From contig JAYZDP010000168.1 in the NCBI GenBank assembly GCA_036337765.1, positions 4,316 through 68,315 of the forward strand: a DNA stretch of 64,000 nt, given 5' to 3'. Below are positions 44,532 through 53,763 of this stretch, in pieces (position 1 is the stretch's first letter; the number at the start of each line of letters is the position of its first letter). A program made the position numbers and the translations under genes. The stretch comes from JAYZDP01 sp036337765 (lineage in GTDB: Bacteria > Acidobacteriota > Thermoanaerobaculia > Multivoradales > Multivoraceae). The notes beneath the pieces were generated by a model. It searched no databases, had not been told where the DNA came from, and saw nothing but the letters and a program-made list of their open reading frames with translations.

Positions 44532-44559
44532 TTCCGGCCTGATGGCTATCAGGCCGGAA
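44532..44559 (-). terminator. Strong hairpin overlapping the DUF420 gene stop
   Basis: TTCCGGCCTGAT pairs exactly with ATCAGGCCGGAA across GGCT, a 12-bp stem. The stop codon of the DUF420 gene lies in the stem. No T-run follows, so termination may need Rho, or the stem may protect the end of the long respiratory message. Confidence 0.55.
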
Positions 44560-44968
44560 AGAGATACAGCATGGCGTAGATGATGACGCCGGTCAGTGAC
44601 ACGTACATCCATATAGGCAGCGTCCACCGCGCGATCGCCACGTGCTTGTCGAGCCGATCTCGTAACCCACGCACGAGAGTGACGAGAGCTAACACCGGCA
44701 CCAGAACCGCAAGCGGGATGTGCGTGATCAGAATCGTCAGATAGAAGACCCGCAGCCAGCCCGTCCCAGGGTATGGCACGCTCCCGGCGTTGTAGTGGTA
44801 GACCAGGTAGGAAAGAAGAAAAAGGCACGAGACGCCGAAGGCGGCGAGCATGCAGTTGCGATGCGCCTCCCGGTTTCCCTGGCGGATGAAGCCGTAGCCC
44901 AGGATCAGCAGCGCGAAGCTGAGCGCGTTGAGGCTCGCGTTGAGCGTCGGTAGGTCGCCGATGCTCAC
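44549..44968 (-). CDS. DUF420 membrane protein, oxidase-associated
   Basis: A 139-residue protein with four hydrophobic segments and conserved His (YLVYHYN, THIPLAV, DKHVAIARW). DUF420 proteins lie in cytochrome oxidase clusters and are thought to help assembly. It is the last gene of the respiratory block, followed by a strong hairpin. Confidence 0.82.
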   Translation of the reverse strand: MSIGDLPTLNASLNALSFALLILGYGFIRQGNREAHRNCMLAAFGVSCLFLLSYLVYHYNAGSVPYPGTGWLRVFYLTILITHIPLAVLVPVLALVTLVRGLRDRLDKHVAIARWTLPIWMYVSLTGVIIYAMLYLFPA

Positions 44969-44998
44969 GAGTACGCTCGCTACGGTCTGACCGGTTCG

Positions 44999-45766
44999 CT
45001 ACATTCCGGCGGCAGCCGCTGCTGCGGCCGCGGCCTGCGTCCGCTCGTCGTGCCAGCTCTGATAGTCCTGCTGCGACTGGATATGAAGGAAGCCCTTCAT
45101 CCGGTAGTGAGTCAATCCGCACAGCTGGGCACACGCGACCTCCGACTCCCCGGTCTGCTTGGCGACGAAGTGGACCGGAATCGTCTGGCCCGGAATCGTG
45201 TCCTGCTTCACCCGCAGGTAGGGCAAGTTGAGGCTGTGGATCACGTCCTTCGAGGTGAGGTAGAGGATGATCGGCTTGTCGACAGGAAGGTAGAGGTTGT
45301 TCAGCGTGTGGATGTCGTCCGCGGAAGCCGGATCGTCGCGATCCAGGCCGAGCGGGTTGGCTGCCGTATCCACCAGCTCGGGAGCGGTCCGTCCCCACTC
45401 GCCGTCGGCGCCAGGATAGTGGAAGTTCCAGGCGAACTGCTCGGCGACGACACGTATGCGTTCGGACTCGTTCTCGTCAGGGAGTTCGGCGACACGCTCG
45501 TTCCACAACGGAAACGCGAAGGCGACGAGAATGGCCACCTCGAATACGACGACTGCGACTTCGACGTACTTCGAGATCGTGCCCTTCGCGCCGTGATAGT
45601 CCGCCTTCGGGCTCGCGCCGGCTCGGAACTTGATGAGCACCAAGATGTAGTAAGCACCCCATCCAACGAAGAGGATCAGCATGACCCAGTGGATCAGGGC
45701 GATCAGGTTGTCGATCGGGGCCCCGTGAGCCGACCAATCGGGAGGAAGGTTGAGAAAGTCCTTCAT
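44999..45766 (-). CDS. coxB: Cytochrome c oxidase subunit II
   Basis: Carries the CuA centre that takes electrons from cytochrome c or a cupredoxin. It has 255 residues and two N-terminal membrane segments (HWVMLILFVGWGAYYIL and VVVFEVAILVAFAFPLW). The CuA ligands are in IHSLNLPYLR and CAQLCGLTHYRM. There is no fused cytochrome c domain, unlike caa3 oxidases. The end is Ala-rich. The ATG at 45766 overlaps the preceding stop (TGATG). Confidence 0.95.
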   Translation of the reverse strand: MKDFLNLPPDWSAHGAPIDNLIALIHWVMLILFVGWGAYYILVLIKFRAGASPKADYHGAKGTISKYVEVAVVVFEVAILVAFAFPLWNERVAELPDENESERIRVVAEQFAWNFHYPGADGEWGRTAPELVDTAANPLGLDRDDPASADDIHTLNNLYLPVDKPIILYLTSKDVIHSLNLPYLRVKQDTIPGQTIPVHFVAKQTGESEVACAQLCGLTHYRMKGFLHIQSQQDYQSWHDERTQAAAAAAAAAGM

Positions 45767-46029
45767 CAATGGATTCCTCCGCGCAGGACCTGAAGACTCT
45801 TCTTCCGGTCCTCGCGATACTTGGCACGTTTCCGAAACTGCCAGAAGAGACTGACGAAACCGACCTGAACCAGGCCGACCACGCCCAAAAGAAAGAGAAT
45901 GGCGTTGTTCATGCCCTTCGTCGCCGCGTCGTTGGGATCGCCGAAACACGCCTGGCACGCGGACGCAGTACCAGGCAGAGCAAGAACCACCACCAGGCCG
46001 AGACAAAGAGCTACTAGCACACGCTTCAT
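45766..46029 (-). CDS. Small exported or membrane protein in the oxidase operon
   Basis: An 87-residue protein with a signal-like start (RVLVALCLGLVVVLALP), a CQACFGD segment after it, and one further membrane helix (AILFLLGVVGLVQVGFV). Similar small proteins with a Cys-x2-Cys motif occur in some oxidase clusters; I infer a role in copper or assembly, not proved by sequence. It overlaps both neighbours. Confidence 0.65.
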   Translation of the reverse strand: MKRVLVALCLGLVVVLALPGTASACQACFGDPNDAATKGMNNAILFLLGVVGLVQVGFVSLFWQFRKRAKYREDRKKSLQVLRGGIH

Positions 46030-46229
46030 CGCGGGAGCTCCTTGAGCTTGCGCCGCACACGGACGCCGTAGGTCATAAGCACGGGTACCGCCACGAGCGA
46101 CAGCAACCCGTAAACGAGGCCGAGTATCGAACCGTCTGCGACAAAGCCGCGTAGGCCCCACGATCCGGTCCCCACCGCAAGCACGGTACAGATCGTGATG
46201 AAGAGGATGTGAACAGCACCTAGAGACAT
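46026..46229 (-). CDS. Small membrane protein in the oxidase operon
   Basis: A 67-residue protein with two hydrophobic segments (GAVHILFITICTVLAVGTG and ILGLVYGLLSLVAVPVLM) and a basic tail ending VRRKLKELPR. I do not recognise a family. It sits between the subunit IV gene and the 87-residue protein with overlaps or tiny gaps, so it is part of the same message. Confidence 0.6.
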   Translation of the reverse strand: MSLGAVHILFITICTVLAVGTGSWGLRGFVADGSILGLVYGLLSLVAVPVLMTYGVRVRRKLKELPR

Positions 46230-46231
46230 GC

Positions 46232-46561
46232 TCAGTGACCCAGGCCCCAAGAGCTCCACTGGATGCTCAGCGAATCGGCGTAGCCGGACAGCGGCACCGC
46301 GATCAGGACGACAAAGAACAGGGCAGTGATCATCAGCGTCCACATGATCGTCCGGACTTCGCCCTTCAAGTGCATGAAGAAGAGTGCGACCAACGACGCC
46401 TTCACCGCCGCGATCAGCAACGCCAGCGTGATCGCGAGACCTATCGGAATGTCGAGGTAGCTCGCCAGGACCGTGACGACGGTCCCGACGGCGAGCGCGC
46501 CGAAAACCAGCATGTAGACCTTGACCGAGGCGCGAATCTCTTCCGGGCTGTGACCGCTCAT
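46232..46561 (-). CDS. Cytochrome oxidase subunit IV, prokaryotic type
   Basis: A 109-residue protein with three membrane segments, the pattern of CtaF/CyoD-type subunit IV. FFMHLKGEVRTIM carries the conserved FMHL turn. It overlaps the subunit III stop by one base. It probably helps assembly or stability of the oxidase. Confidence 0.85.
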   Translation of the reverse strand: MSGHSPEEIRASVKVYMLVFGALAVGTVVTVLASYLDIPIGLAITLALLIAAVKASLVALFFMHLKGEVRTIMWTLMITALFFVVLIAVPLSGYADSLSIQWSSWGLGH

Positions 46562-47190
46562 CAGTGGCCTCCTCCGGCGACAACGCCAGCTCCAGGCAGG
46601 AGATAGAGGACCGGGAACAGGAAGATCCAGACCAGGTCGACGAAATGCCAGTACAGCCCGGCCACCTCGATTCGATTAGCGAAGCGGTCCGGTTCGGTCT
46701 GAAACATCTTCGAGCCCGGCCCCCAGAGGTAGCCGTTGACGATCAGCCCGCCGATGACGTGCAGCATGTGAAGCCCGGTCAGCACGAAGTAGATGCCGAG
46801 GAAGGTCGAGTTCGCGGGAAAGTCACCGTGCGAGAACTTGGTGCCGTATTCGTAGGCCTTGATACCCAGGAAGGCAAGCGCGCACAGGCACGTGATGCCC
46901 ATGTAGAGCTTGTACTTGGCGAAATCGTTGAGCTTGAGCGAGGCCCACGACATGACCATCGTCACACTCGAGGCGATCAGCACGAGGGTGTTCACGAAGG
47001 CGACTGGGACATTGAGAATGTCGGAGCCGGTCGGCCAGGCGGGAGCGGCGGTCCTGAGCAGGATGTAGGTCGAGAACAATGCTCCGAAGAGCATCACCTC
47101 GGAAGCGAGAAACAGCCAAACGCCCAGCTTCGCGTTATACAGGCCCGTTTCGGGATTCGGGTCTACGTTGTACGGGATGACGACTGACAT
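46561..47190 (-). CDS. coxC: Cytochrome c oxidase subunit III
   Basis: A 209-residue subunit with five membrane segments. LGVWLFLASEVMLFGALFSTY and GLYWHFVDLVWIFLFPVLYL are the typical blocks, including the WHFVD motif. The length fits the short, five-helix form. It is 2 bp from the subunit I gene. Confidence 0.95.
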   Translation of the reverse strand: MSVVIPYNVDPNPETGLYNAKLGVWLFLASEVMLFGALFSTYILLRTAAPAWPTGSDILNVPVAFVNTLVLIASSVTMVMSWASLKLNDFAKYKLYMGITCLCALAFLGIKAYEYGTKFSHGDFPANSTFLGIYFVLTGLHMLHVIGGLIVNGYLWGPGSKMFQTEPDRFANRIEVAGLYWHFVDLVWIFLFPVLYLLPGAGVVAGGGH

Positions 47191-47192
47191 CT

Positions 47193-48959
47193 TCAGGCCT
47201 CCTGTGGCTGGCTCTGCGCCGTGAAGTCCTCATCGGAGCCCGGAGCGCTGTACTCATAGGCGGGCCGGAAGACGGTCGGGATCTTCGGAAAGTTGCCATG
47301 GCCGATCGGTGGCGACGGCGCGTCCGTCCATTCCAGCGTCGTTGCTCTCCAGGGGTTGCCCCCGACTTTCTCGCCAGTCTTCAAGCTCATGAAGAAATTG
47401 ACGATGAAAAAGATCTGCACCACTGCGAGTCCGAAGGCCGACCAGGTCATCATCTTGTTCCACACCATGACGTCCTTGGCGAACTCGTAGGTCAGCCCAC
47501 CGTCGTACAGGCGTCGCGACAATCCGGCCATGCCCTGGATGAGCATCGGGAAGAAGATGCCGTTGATGAACAGGAGGGACGGCCAGAAGTGCAGCTTGCC
47601 GAGCAGTTCCGACATCTTGCGACCCGTCACCTTCGGGTACCAATAGTAGATCCCGGCAAAGATGGCGAAGATCGTGCCCGGAGCCACAACGTAGTGGAAG
47701 TGGCCGATAACGTAGTACGTGTCGTGCAGCGGGATGTCCGACGCCGTCAGCCCGAGGGGCAGGCCGGTCAGACCGCCGATCGCGAACATGGGGAGAAACG
47801 CCAGCGCGAAGAGCATCGGCGTGTTGAAGCGAATCGAGCCGCCCCACAGCGACAGCAGCAGACACGTCAGGATGATCACCGAGGGAATGGAGATGATCAT
47901 CGTCGTAGTCTGGAAGAAGGCGCTGATCACTGTGCCCATGCCGGTCATGAACATGTGATGGGCCCAGACGATGAATGACATGAAGCCGAGAAAAACCACC
48001 GAGTACACCAGTGACTTGTAGCCCCAGATGGGCTTGCGGGTGTTGTTGGCGATGATCTCTCCGACCATTCCCATGGCGGGCAGCACGAGAACGTAGACCT
48101 CGGGATGGGCCAGAAACCAGAACAAGTGCTGCCAGAGCAACGGGCTGCCGCCCCCGCTCCTGAAATCCTCCATCTCACCGCTGATCACGAGGCCGTCGGG
48201 CATGAAGAAGCTCGTGTCGACGAGGCGATCGAAGAGCTGCAGAACTCCCGCCGCCTCCAGCGGTGGGAAGGCCAGCAGAAGTAGGAACGAGGTCACGAGC
48301 TGTGCCCAAACGAAAAAGGGAAGCCGCATCCAGGTAAGCCCCGGCGCGCGCATCTGAATGATGGTGACCAGGAAATTTACGGCGCCCAGAAGTGAAGACG
48401 TGATGAGCAGGATCATTCCGAACAGCCAGACCGTCTGCCCGTCCTCGAGGACCGATAGCGGCGGATAGGACGTCCAACCCGACCGAGCCGCGCCGCCCGG
48501 CAGAAAGAAGCTCGACGCCATCAAAAGCCCGCCAGGCAGGAAGCACCAGTAACTCGCCATGTTCAGCTTCGGGAACGCCATGTCGGGCGCGCCGATCTGA
48601 AGCGGAACCACGTAGTTGCCGAAGGCGCCGACGAGCAGCGGAACGACAGCCATGAACACCATGATGGTGCCGTGCATCGCGCCGAGCTGGTTGTAGAACT
48701 CCGGCAGCATGATGCCGCCGGGTGCGTTGTCGGCCCCGAAGAGTCCGCCGATCGCTGGGATCGGCTTGCCCGGATACGCCAGCTGCCACCGCATGAGCAG
48801 CATCAAGCAGAAGCCGAGGAGCATGAACACCAGCGCGGTCAACCCGTACTGGATGCCGATCATCTTGTGATCCTGGGAGAAGACGTACTTCCGCCAGAAG
48901 CTCTCCTCGTGGTGCTCCTCGTGAGCGTCGGCGTGGGAGTCGGTGGTTGCAGGTTCCAT
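47193..48959 (-). CDS. coxA: Cytochrome c oxidase subunit I
   Basis: The 588-residue catalytic subunit with about twelve helices. The copper B His and cross-linked Tyr lie in AHPEVYVLVLP, further copper His in WAHHMFMTGM, and the heme ligands in YVIGHFHYVVAPG. GNYVVPLQIGAPDMAFPKLN carries the D-channel Asn residues, so it is an A-family oxidase. The N-terminal stretch is His-rich (HADAHEEHHEE), perhaps a metal-binding tail. The operon position supports a cytochrome c rather than quinol donor. Confidence 0.97.
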   Translation of the reverse strand: MEPATTDSHADAHEEHHEESFWRKYVFSQDHKMIGIQYGLTALVFMLLGFCLMLLMRWQLAYPGKPIPAIGGLFGADNAPGGIMLPEFYNQLGAMHGTIMVFMAVVPLLVGAFGNYVVPLQIGAPDMAFPKLNMASYWCFLPGGLLMASSFFLPGGAARSGWTSYPPLSVLEDGQTVWLFGMILLITSSLLGAVNFLVTIIQMRAPGLTWMRLPFFVWAQLVTSFLLLLAFPPLEAAGVLQLFDRLVDTSFFMPDGLVISGEMEDFRSGGGSPLLWQHLFWFLAHPEVYVLVLPAMGMVGEIIANNTRKPIWGYKSLVYSVVFLGFMSFIVWAHHMFMTGMGTVISAFFQTTTMIISIPSVIILTCLLLSLWGGSIRFNTPMLFALAFLPMFAIGGLTGLPLGLTASDIPLHDTYYVIGHFHYVVAPGTIFAIFAGIYYWYPKVTGRKMSELLGKLHFWPSLLFINGIFFPMLIQGMAGLSRRLYDGGLTYEFAKDVMVWNKMMTWSAFGLAVVQIFFIVNFFMSLKTGEKVGGNPWRATTLEWTDAPSPPIGHGNFPKIPTVFRPAYEYSAPGSDEDFTAQSQPQEA

Positions 48960-48965
48960 AAGTCT

Positions 48966-49865
48966 CTATCCTCCGAGCCCTGGAACATGCTCCAGGAGCG
49001 ACAGCCCGAACACGACCGGGATGTAAAGCACCGAGCCCAAGAGCACCCGGCGAGCCGCAGACTTCGACCGATCTCTGGCGAATCCGACCGACGTCCAGAG
49101 GAACGCGAGCCCGGCGACCGTCGAGCCGACCAGAAAGATCGTCCCGCCGAAACCGAGCGACGGGGAGACCGCCGTCAGCAGGACGAGCATCACACTAGTG
49201 ATGAGCATCCAAAACGAGGTCCGCCCACCAGTGCGATCGAGAACCGGGAGGATGGGGAAGCCCCCTCGTTCGTAGTCCTCTCGGTGCATCCAGCCGATGG
49301 CCAAGAAATGAGGGATCTGCCAAAAGAAGACGATGCCGAAAAGCACCCAGGCACCGAGATCGAGTCGCCCGGCAGCTGCCGCCCAGCCGATGACGGGGGG
49401 CAGCGCACCCGGCACGGCGCCTACCAGGGTGGAGATCGGTGTCTTCGTCTTCAGCGGCGTATACAGAAAGAGATAGGAGAACGAAGTCGCGGCACCCAGC
49501 GCTGCAGCGAGTGGGTTGACCCGCCAAGCCAGAAGGAGCACCGACAGCACCGTCAGCACACTGCAGACAACGAGCACCAAACCACGATCGACACGGCCCG
49601 CCGCGATCGGTCGATCGGCGGTGCGGTCCATGCGCGCGTCCTGGCGCACCTCGATGACCTGATTAAGCGCCGACGCGCAGCTCGCGAGGATGCCGGTCGC
49701 GACAATCGCCTCGAGCACAGCAAGGCTCGGGACCGCCATGGGCGCGGCCAGAAACGCCCCCGCCGCCATGGTGATCAACACCATCAGCGTGATGCGAGGT
49801 TTCGTCAACTCGCTGAGGTCGCTCCAACCGACCTCGTGGCTCATCTGCGCAGCTCCGGCTTTCAT
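48966..49865 (-). CDS. ctaB: Protoheme IX farnesyltransferase
   Basis: Converts heme B to heme O, needed for the oxidase. It has 299 residues. The UbiA-type site is ALNQVIEVRQDARMDRT, followed by RPIAAGRV, and a second acidic block lies later. About eight membrane segments are present. A start seven codons later, at 49844, has GGAG at better spacing and may be the true one. Confidence 0.93.
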   Translation of the reverse strand: MKAGAAQMSHEVGWSDLSELTKPRITLMVLITMAAGAFLAAPMAVPSLAVLEAIVATGILASCASALNQVIEVRQDARMDRTADRPIAAGRVDRGLVLVVCSVLTVLSVLLLAWRVNPLAAALGAATSFSYLFLYTPLKTKTPISTLVGAVPGALPPVIGWAAAAGRLDLGAWVLFGIVFFWQIPHFLAIGWMHREDYERGGFPILPVLDRTGGRTSFWMLITSVMLVLLTAVSPSLGFGGTIFLVGSTVAGLAFLWTSVGFARDRSKSAARRVLLGSVLYIPVVFGLSLLEHVPGLGG

Positions 49866-49925
49866 CTCCCGTCCAATCGATCAAACGCGCGGAGGCGATC
49901 CGATCGCCCCCGCACCGTTAGTTCA

Positions 49926-50702
49926 TCAACCTCCGAAGCCGAGATCCAGGCTGGCGGAGCCGCCGGCCTCGATCGTCACCTGTCCGGACTGTGTACCGAG
50001 ACTCTCATGCCACGCCTCGACGGTATAGCTGCCCGCCGGCACGCCGGAGATGGAAAAGCTGCCGTCCGCGCCGGTCACGGCGAAGAACGGGTTGTCGACG
50101 ACGCCGATGTAGGACTGCATCCAGGGATGCACGTCGCACTTGACCGGAATGACCTCGGCCGAATCGAAGGTGCGCTCGAGCTCCATGCCTTGGAAGGGCT
50201 GGGCCTGATTGAACTCAGGGTTCGCGGACGGCGTCGCATGGACGTTGTGCAGCGTCGGATCCTGATTGATGACCTTCAGCGTCTGGCCGATCAGGACACC
50301 TTGGACGCGAGGCACGTAGACACAGCCCTGCTGAGTGAGCGTCGCGGCCTCGCCGGGTGCTCCGAAGCTGCCCGATACGCCCTTCACGGCGACCAGGACG
50401 TTGGCGAGGTTGCCGGAATCGTCGGCAACGTGTGTCTCCGAGTGCACGGCACCGTCATGGAGGCCGGCACACACCGGATCGGCGTCCATCTGAATCTCGG
50501 AGTCCGGATCCTCGCCGCCGGCAACGGTGATGGTGCCAGAGACAGAGCCCGTCTGCGACGGGTCGAGGGCAGGTGCGGTCGCGACGGCCGGCGCGGTCGG
50601 TGCCGAGTCGGTGTCGCCGCCGCCACCACAGCCGACCAGCCCGATGAGGGCCACGGCTAGGAACGGGAGGGCGAGCCTCCAGTTTTCATGCTTCATTCTC
50701 AA
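49926..50702 (-). CDS. Cupredoxin-like lipoprotein with carboxypeptidase-regulatory domain
   Basis: A 258-residue lipoprotein; the lipobox is LIGLVGC. After a Pro/Ala-rich linker, a beta domain carries VINQDPTLHNVH and VKCDVHPWMQSYIGV, giving His, Cys, His and Met in the order of a type 1 copper site. The C terminus reads DGSFSISGVPAGSYTVEAWHE, like carboxypeptidase-regulatory beta folds. Its position between the octaheme cytochrome and oxidase genes suggests an electron carrier between the two complexes. Copper binding is inferred from the ligand pattern. Confidence 0.78.
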   Translation of the reverse strand: MRMKHENWRLALPFLAVALIGLVGCGGGGDTDSAPTAPAVATAPALDPSQTGSVSGTITVAGGEDPDSEIQMDADPVCAGLHDGAVHSETHVADDSGNLANVLVAVKGVSGSFGAPGEAATLTQQGCVYVPRVQGVLIGQTLKVINQDPTLHNVHATPSANPEFNQAQPFQGMELERTFDSAEVIPVKCDVHPWMQSYIGVVDNPFFAVTGADGSFSISGVPAGSYTVEAWHESLGTQSGQVTIEAGGSASLDLGFGG

Positions 50703-50771
50703 AACCTCCTTGTACTGGAATCGAGGCTGCGGACCGGGTTCTTTTCGTGAGCCCGTAGTGGAATCGCAGCC

Positions 50772-53702
50772 TTACAAGCTCCATAGGTAGTCGCGCAGAA
50801 CGGCCGAGACCTGATCGACGTCGCCGAGGAACTCTTTGAGCTCGTCCTCGGACCCGAAGTGGCGCATCATGCGCGACTTCTGATCGTCGAACGTTGGCTG
50901 GTCGATGGCCATCGGCAACGGCGACACGAGCTCCCCGTTCTGCAGGGGAAAGTTGGTCGGCATGCGCGTGCCGGGTACCCAGAGCTGTGGATCTTTGATC
51001 CACTCCGGAACCCATTCGTGGCGCAGCCGGTCCTTGGCGAGCAATAGCGACGGTGCGAGGTCGGCTTCGCCGCCACCGAGAGCCGCGAGGGCCTCGGGGC
51101 CGGCTGGGTGACAGCGACCGCACTGCAACATGCCGAAGATCTCGCCGCCCAGCGCAGTGTTGCGGCGCGAGGGTGACGGCGGATCGGACGCGAACGGCGT
51201 CGCCTCGTCGAGCGCCGCGAAGTAGGCGATCATCGTGTTGGCGTTCTCGTCAGAGAACTCGAATGTCGGCATTCGCACGTCGAGCCAAGGCCGCAGCTGG
51301 ACGCTCGATGGATCGTGAAGGAAGCCGAACAGCCAGTCAGCCTGCGTACGGGCTCCCTGCGAAGCAAGGTTTGGCGGCAGATTCGAGTCGTCGGCCATCG
51401 CCTCGGCGATACGGCGGCCGTCACCCTCGATGATGTGGCACCCCTGGCAGTTCAGCCGCGTGACCAGCCTTCGACCCGCTGCCAAAGCCGGCCCGGTGGT
51501 GGGGTCGCCCGCCTTGCGCTGCTCGATCACCGACTCCTTGGTGAAGCCCATGAGCAGGGTCGTCACCGCGTCGGCCTCGGTGCGCGACATCCCGAAGTTC
51601 GGCATCCGGTAGAGCTCTTCGTAGCCTTTGACGAGCTCCTTGCCGTGATCCCAGTAGCGTGGCCGCTGCAGCTTCGTGCGGATCCAGTCGTACTTGGTGT
51701 GAGGCACGTCGTGGGAGTGGCCGAAGTCGAACAGATGCAAGGGCTTGGCCGCCTCTTCGGTCAGCTCCACGCCGATCGGCTTGGCGTCTTCGAAGCCGCC
51801 GATGGTGTGACAGCCCGCGCAGCCGTACTTGGCGATAGTCTGCCGGCCAAGGTACTGGCGCTGCTCCGGGTCCGACATCTCCGCCAAGCGCGCTTCGCTC
51901 TGCTCGATCGTCATCGTCGTACGCAGATAGGCCTTGATCAGGTCTCCCCTGGCCGCCGCGTCGACCGACTCACGGCCGAGGTTCTCCCAGTCTGTCTTGC
52001 GGCTCTGCATCAGGAAGGCGACGACGTCGGCGGCTTCCTGGTCGCTGAGCCGAAGATTCGGCATCGCGGTATCGGGTCGGTACTGTTTAGGATCCTGGAT
52101 CCAGGCGTAGAGCCACTCGGCGGAGACCTTTGAGCCGACGCCAAGCAGGTTCGGACCGTGCAGCCTCTCGAGACTCTCGAAGTAGAACTCGCGCGGGTTC
52201 TCGGCGTCGATCACGTGACACCCGGTGCAGCCCACCGAGTTGAAAAGCTCTTCACCACGCCCTGAGTTGCCCGATGGAACCGAGGCGTAGGTTGCCGCTG
52301 CGGAGTTCTCCCACAGATAGTCCACCGCGGATTCGATCTCGGCTCGCTGGAAGGCCTTGTTCTGGTCGCCGGCGATGTTCTCCTGATAGAAGAAATGCGG
52401 CATCCAGGTGGTCTGGCGGAAGTCGCGCGGAGTTTCGATCCACTTCGCTGCCCAGCCGGCGTTGGTTTTCGAGGCCACCTTGCGCAGGTCGGGGCCGACC
52501 TTGGGAAGATCCTCGTAGGCCTCGTAGCCGATGTTGTGGCAGCCGTAGCACCCCATCTTGGTGACCAGCTTGCGGCCACGGTCTACGACGTTGGAACGCG
52601 GGACCCACACCTGGTCAGCGTGGCAGGACAGGCAGCCGGCCTCGGACAGTGGAGTCGGGTGGATCGGGGTCTCGAGGTACTTCTCGTACTTCCAGCCGTA
52701 CTCGCCCTCCCACTCGGCCTTCTGATCCTCCGTCACCGGGCTGTGGCCAGCGCGTACGAAGTCGGTCGCCCGGTCGAGGCCCGAGTGGCACACGGTGCAG
52801 CCGAAGTCGCTGTAGTTGTGGGGCGAAGCGTCGGAGACGAAGAGATCTAGGCGGGGGTGCGAGCGGAAGGGTTCGGCCCACTCCTCGCCGTCGAAGCCCT
52901 CGCGGTCGGCGGCGACATGGCACGTCATGCAGCGGTCGACCCGGTCAATGGTGGTGAAGTTGATGTCGTGGAACAGTCCCGACAGCATCACCTGCTCGAT
53001 CTTCAGCGATGGCGCCAGCATGTCCATGAGAGGGGCGTTGACCAGGAAGTAGTCGAGGCTCTTCTCCACCGTGGCGAGACGCGTCTCGAGACCGTCCAGC
53101 GCCGAGTTGAGATCCGCGAGCTTGCCTTCCGACGCCGTCAGCCCGGCCCGCTCCTCCTCAAGAGCGGTCTGCCCGTCTGCGATCTGGCCCTGGATGTCCT
53201 CGACCACGCGGGTCTCGGCGATCCACTTCTCGGTCAGGCCGTCGTTGCGGGCCTTCTCGTTTTCGATGGCGCCCTCGTCACCGCTCTGCAGGGCCGCGTC
53301 ATATTCGTACTTGCCGGCGTCGAGCACCGACTTGGTGGCTCGCATCTGGGCGTCCGCGGCGAACAGCTGGCGGTCGAGACTCTCCAGGTTGGACTCGAGC
53401 TCGTCGATCTCGCCGCGCCGACCATCCAAGCGCTCGCGCTCGGCGGTCAGCTCCTGCTGCACCGCTGTGAGCGACTCCTGGTTCAACGCCTGACGTTCGG
53501 CCTCCATCTCGGCGACGATCGACGCGCGCTCGAGATCGCGAAACTCAGCCTGATACCGCTTCCACGGACGTCCGAAGTCGCCGAGAACCATCCACAGCGT
53601 TACCGCCAGAAGCCCCAACGAGCTAATGGCGAACCAGACGTTCATGTCCCGGAAGTCGTAATGACGATCTGGGGTTTTTTGCGGTGGAGTGGGACTTGCC
53701 AC
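50772..53702 (-). CDS. Octaheme cytochrome c with N-terminal membrane helix and long coiled coil
   Basis: A 976-residue protein. One membrane helix near residue 30 is followed by about 180 residues of coiled coil (for example LEERRAGL-type heptads through EKARNDGLTEK). Eight CxxCH heme sites follow: CMTCH, CTVCH, CLSCH, CYGCH, CTGCH, CAGCH, CQGCH and CGRCH. The sequence is then a chain of cytochrome c-type domains with Met ligands such as TAMPNLRLS and TRMPTNFPL. It lies directly downstream of the split cytochrome b genes, in the place where cytochrome c1 would be, and no c1 gene is present. It probably takes electrons from the Rieske protein. Confidence 0.88.
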   Translation of the reverse strand: MASPTPPQKTPDRHYDFRDMNVWFAISSLGLLAVTLWMVLGDFGRPWKRYQAEFRDLERASIVAEMEAERQALNQESLTAVQQELTAERERLDGRRGEIDELESNLESLDRQLFAADAQMRATKSVLDAGKYEYDAALQSGDEGAIENEKARNDGLTEKWIAETRVVEDIQGQIADGQTALEEERAGLTASEGKLADLNSALDGLETRLATVEKSLDYFLVNAPLMDMLAPSLKIEQVMLSGLFHDINFTTIDRVDRCMTCHVAADREGFDGEEWAEPFRSHPRLDLFVSDASPHNYSDFGCTVCHSGLDRATDFVRAGHSPVTEDQKAEWEGEYGWKYEKYLETPIHPTPLSEAGCLSCHADQVWVPRSNVVDRGRKLVTKMGCYGCHNIGYEAYEDLPKVGPDLRKVASKTNAGWAAKWIETPRDFRQTTWMPHFFYQENIAGDQNKAFQRAEIESAVDYLWENSAAATYASVPSGNSGRGEELFNSVGCTGCHVIDAENPREFYFESLERLHGPNLLGVGSKVSAEWLYAWIQDPKQYRPDTAMPNLRLSDQEAADVVAFLMQSRKTDWENLGRESVDAAARGDLIKAYLRTTMTIEQSEARLAEMSDPEQRQYLGRQTIAKYGCAGCHTIGGFEDAKPIGVELTEEAAKPLHLFDFGHSHDVPHTKYDWIRTKLQRPRYWDHGKELVKGYEELYRMPNFGMSRTEADAVTTLLMGFTKESVIEQRKAGDPTTGPALAAGRRLVTRLNCQGCHIIEGDGRRIAEAMADDSNLPPNLASQGARTQADWLFGFLHDPSSVQLRPWLDVRMPTFEFSDENANTMIAYFAALDEATPFASDPPSPSRRNTALGGEIFGMLQCGRCHPAGPEALAALGGGEADLAPSLLLAKDRLRHEWVPEWIKDPQLWVPGTRMPTNFPLQNGELVSPLPMAIDQPTFDDQKSRMMRHFGSEDELKEFLGDVDQVSAVLRDYLWSL

Positions 53703-53763
53703 GGCTCTTCCTTTCAGGAGGCTTGCTGGCTAGAGGCTTCGATCTGAATCTCGCGGCGCTCGG

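Noticed and set aside
45767..46060. A 98-codon N-terminal extension of oxidase subunit II
   Set aside because: It overlaps the small 87-residue gene and has no signal peptide; the usual subunit II start is at 45766.
48672..50660. A 662-codon plus-strand frame opposite coxA, ctaB and the lipoprotein gene
   Set aside because: It spans three real genes on the other strand and reads as a His/Arg/Asp-rich shadow with no domain.
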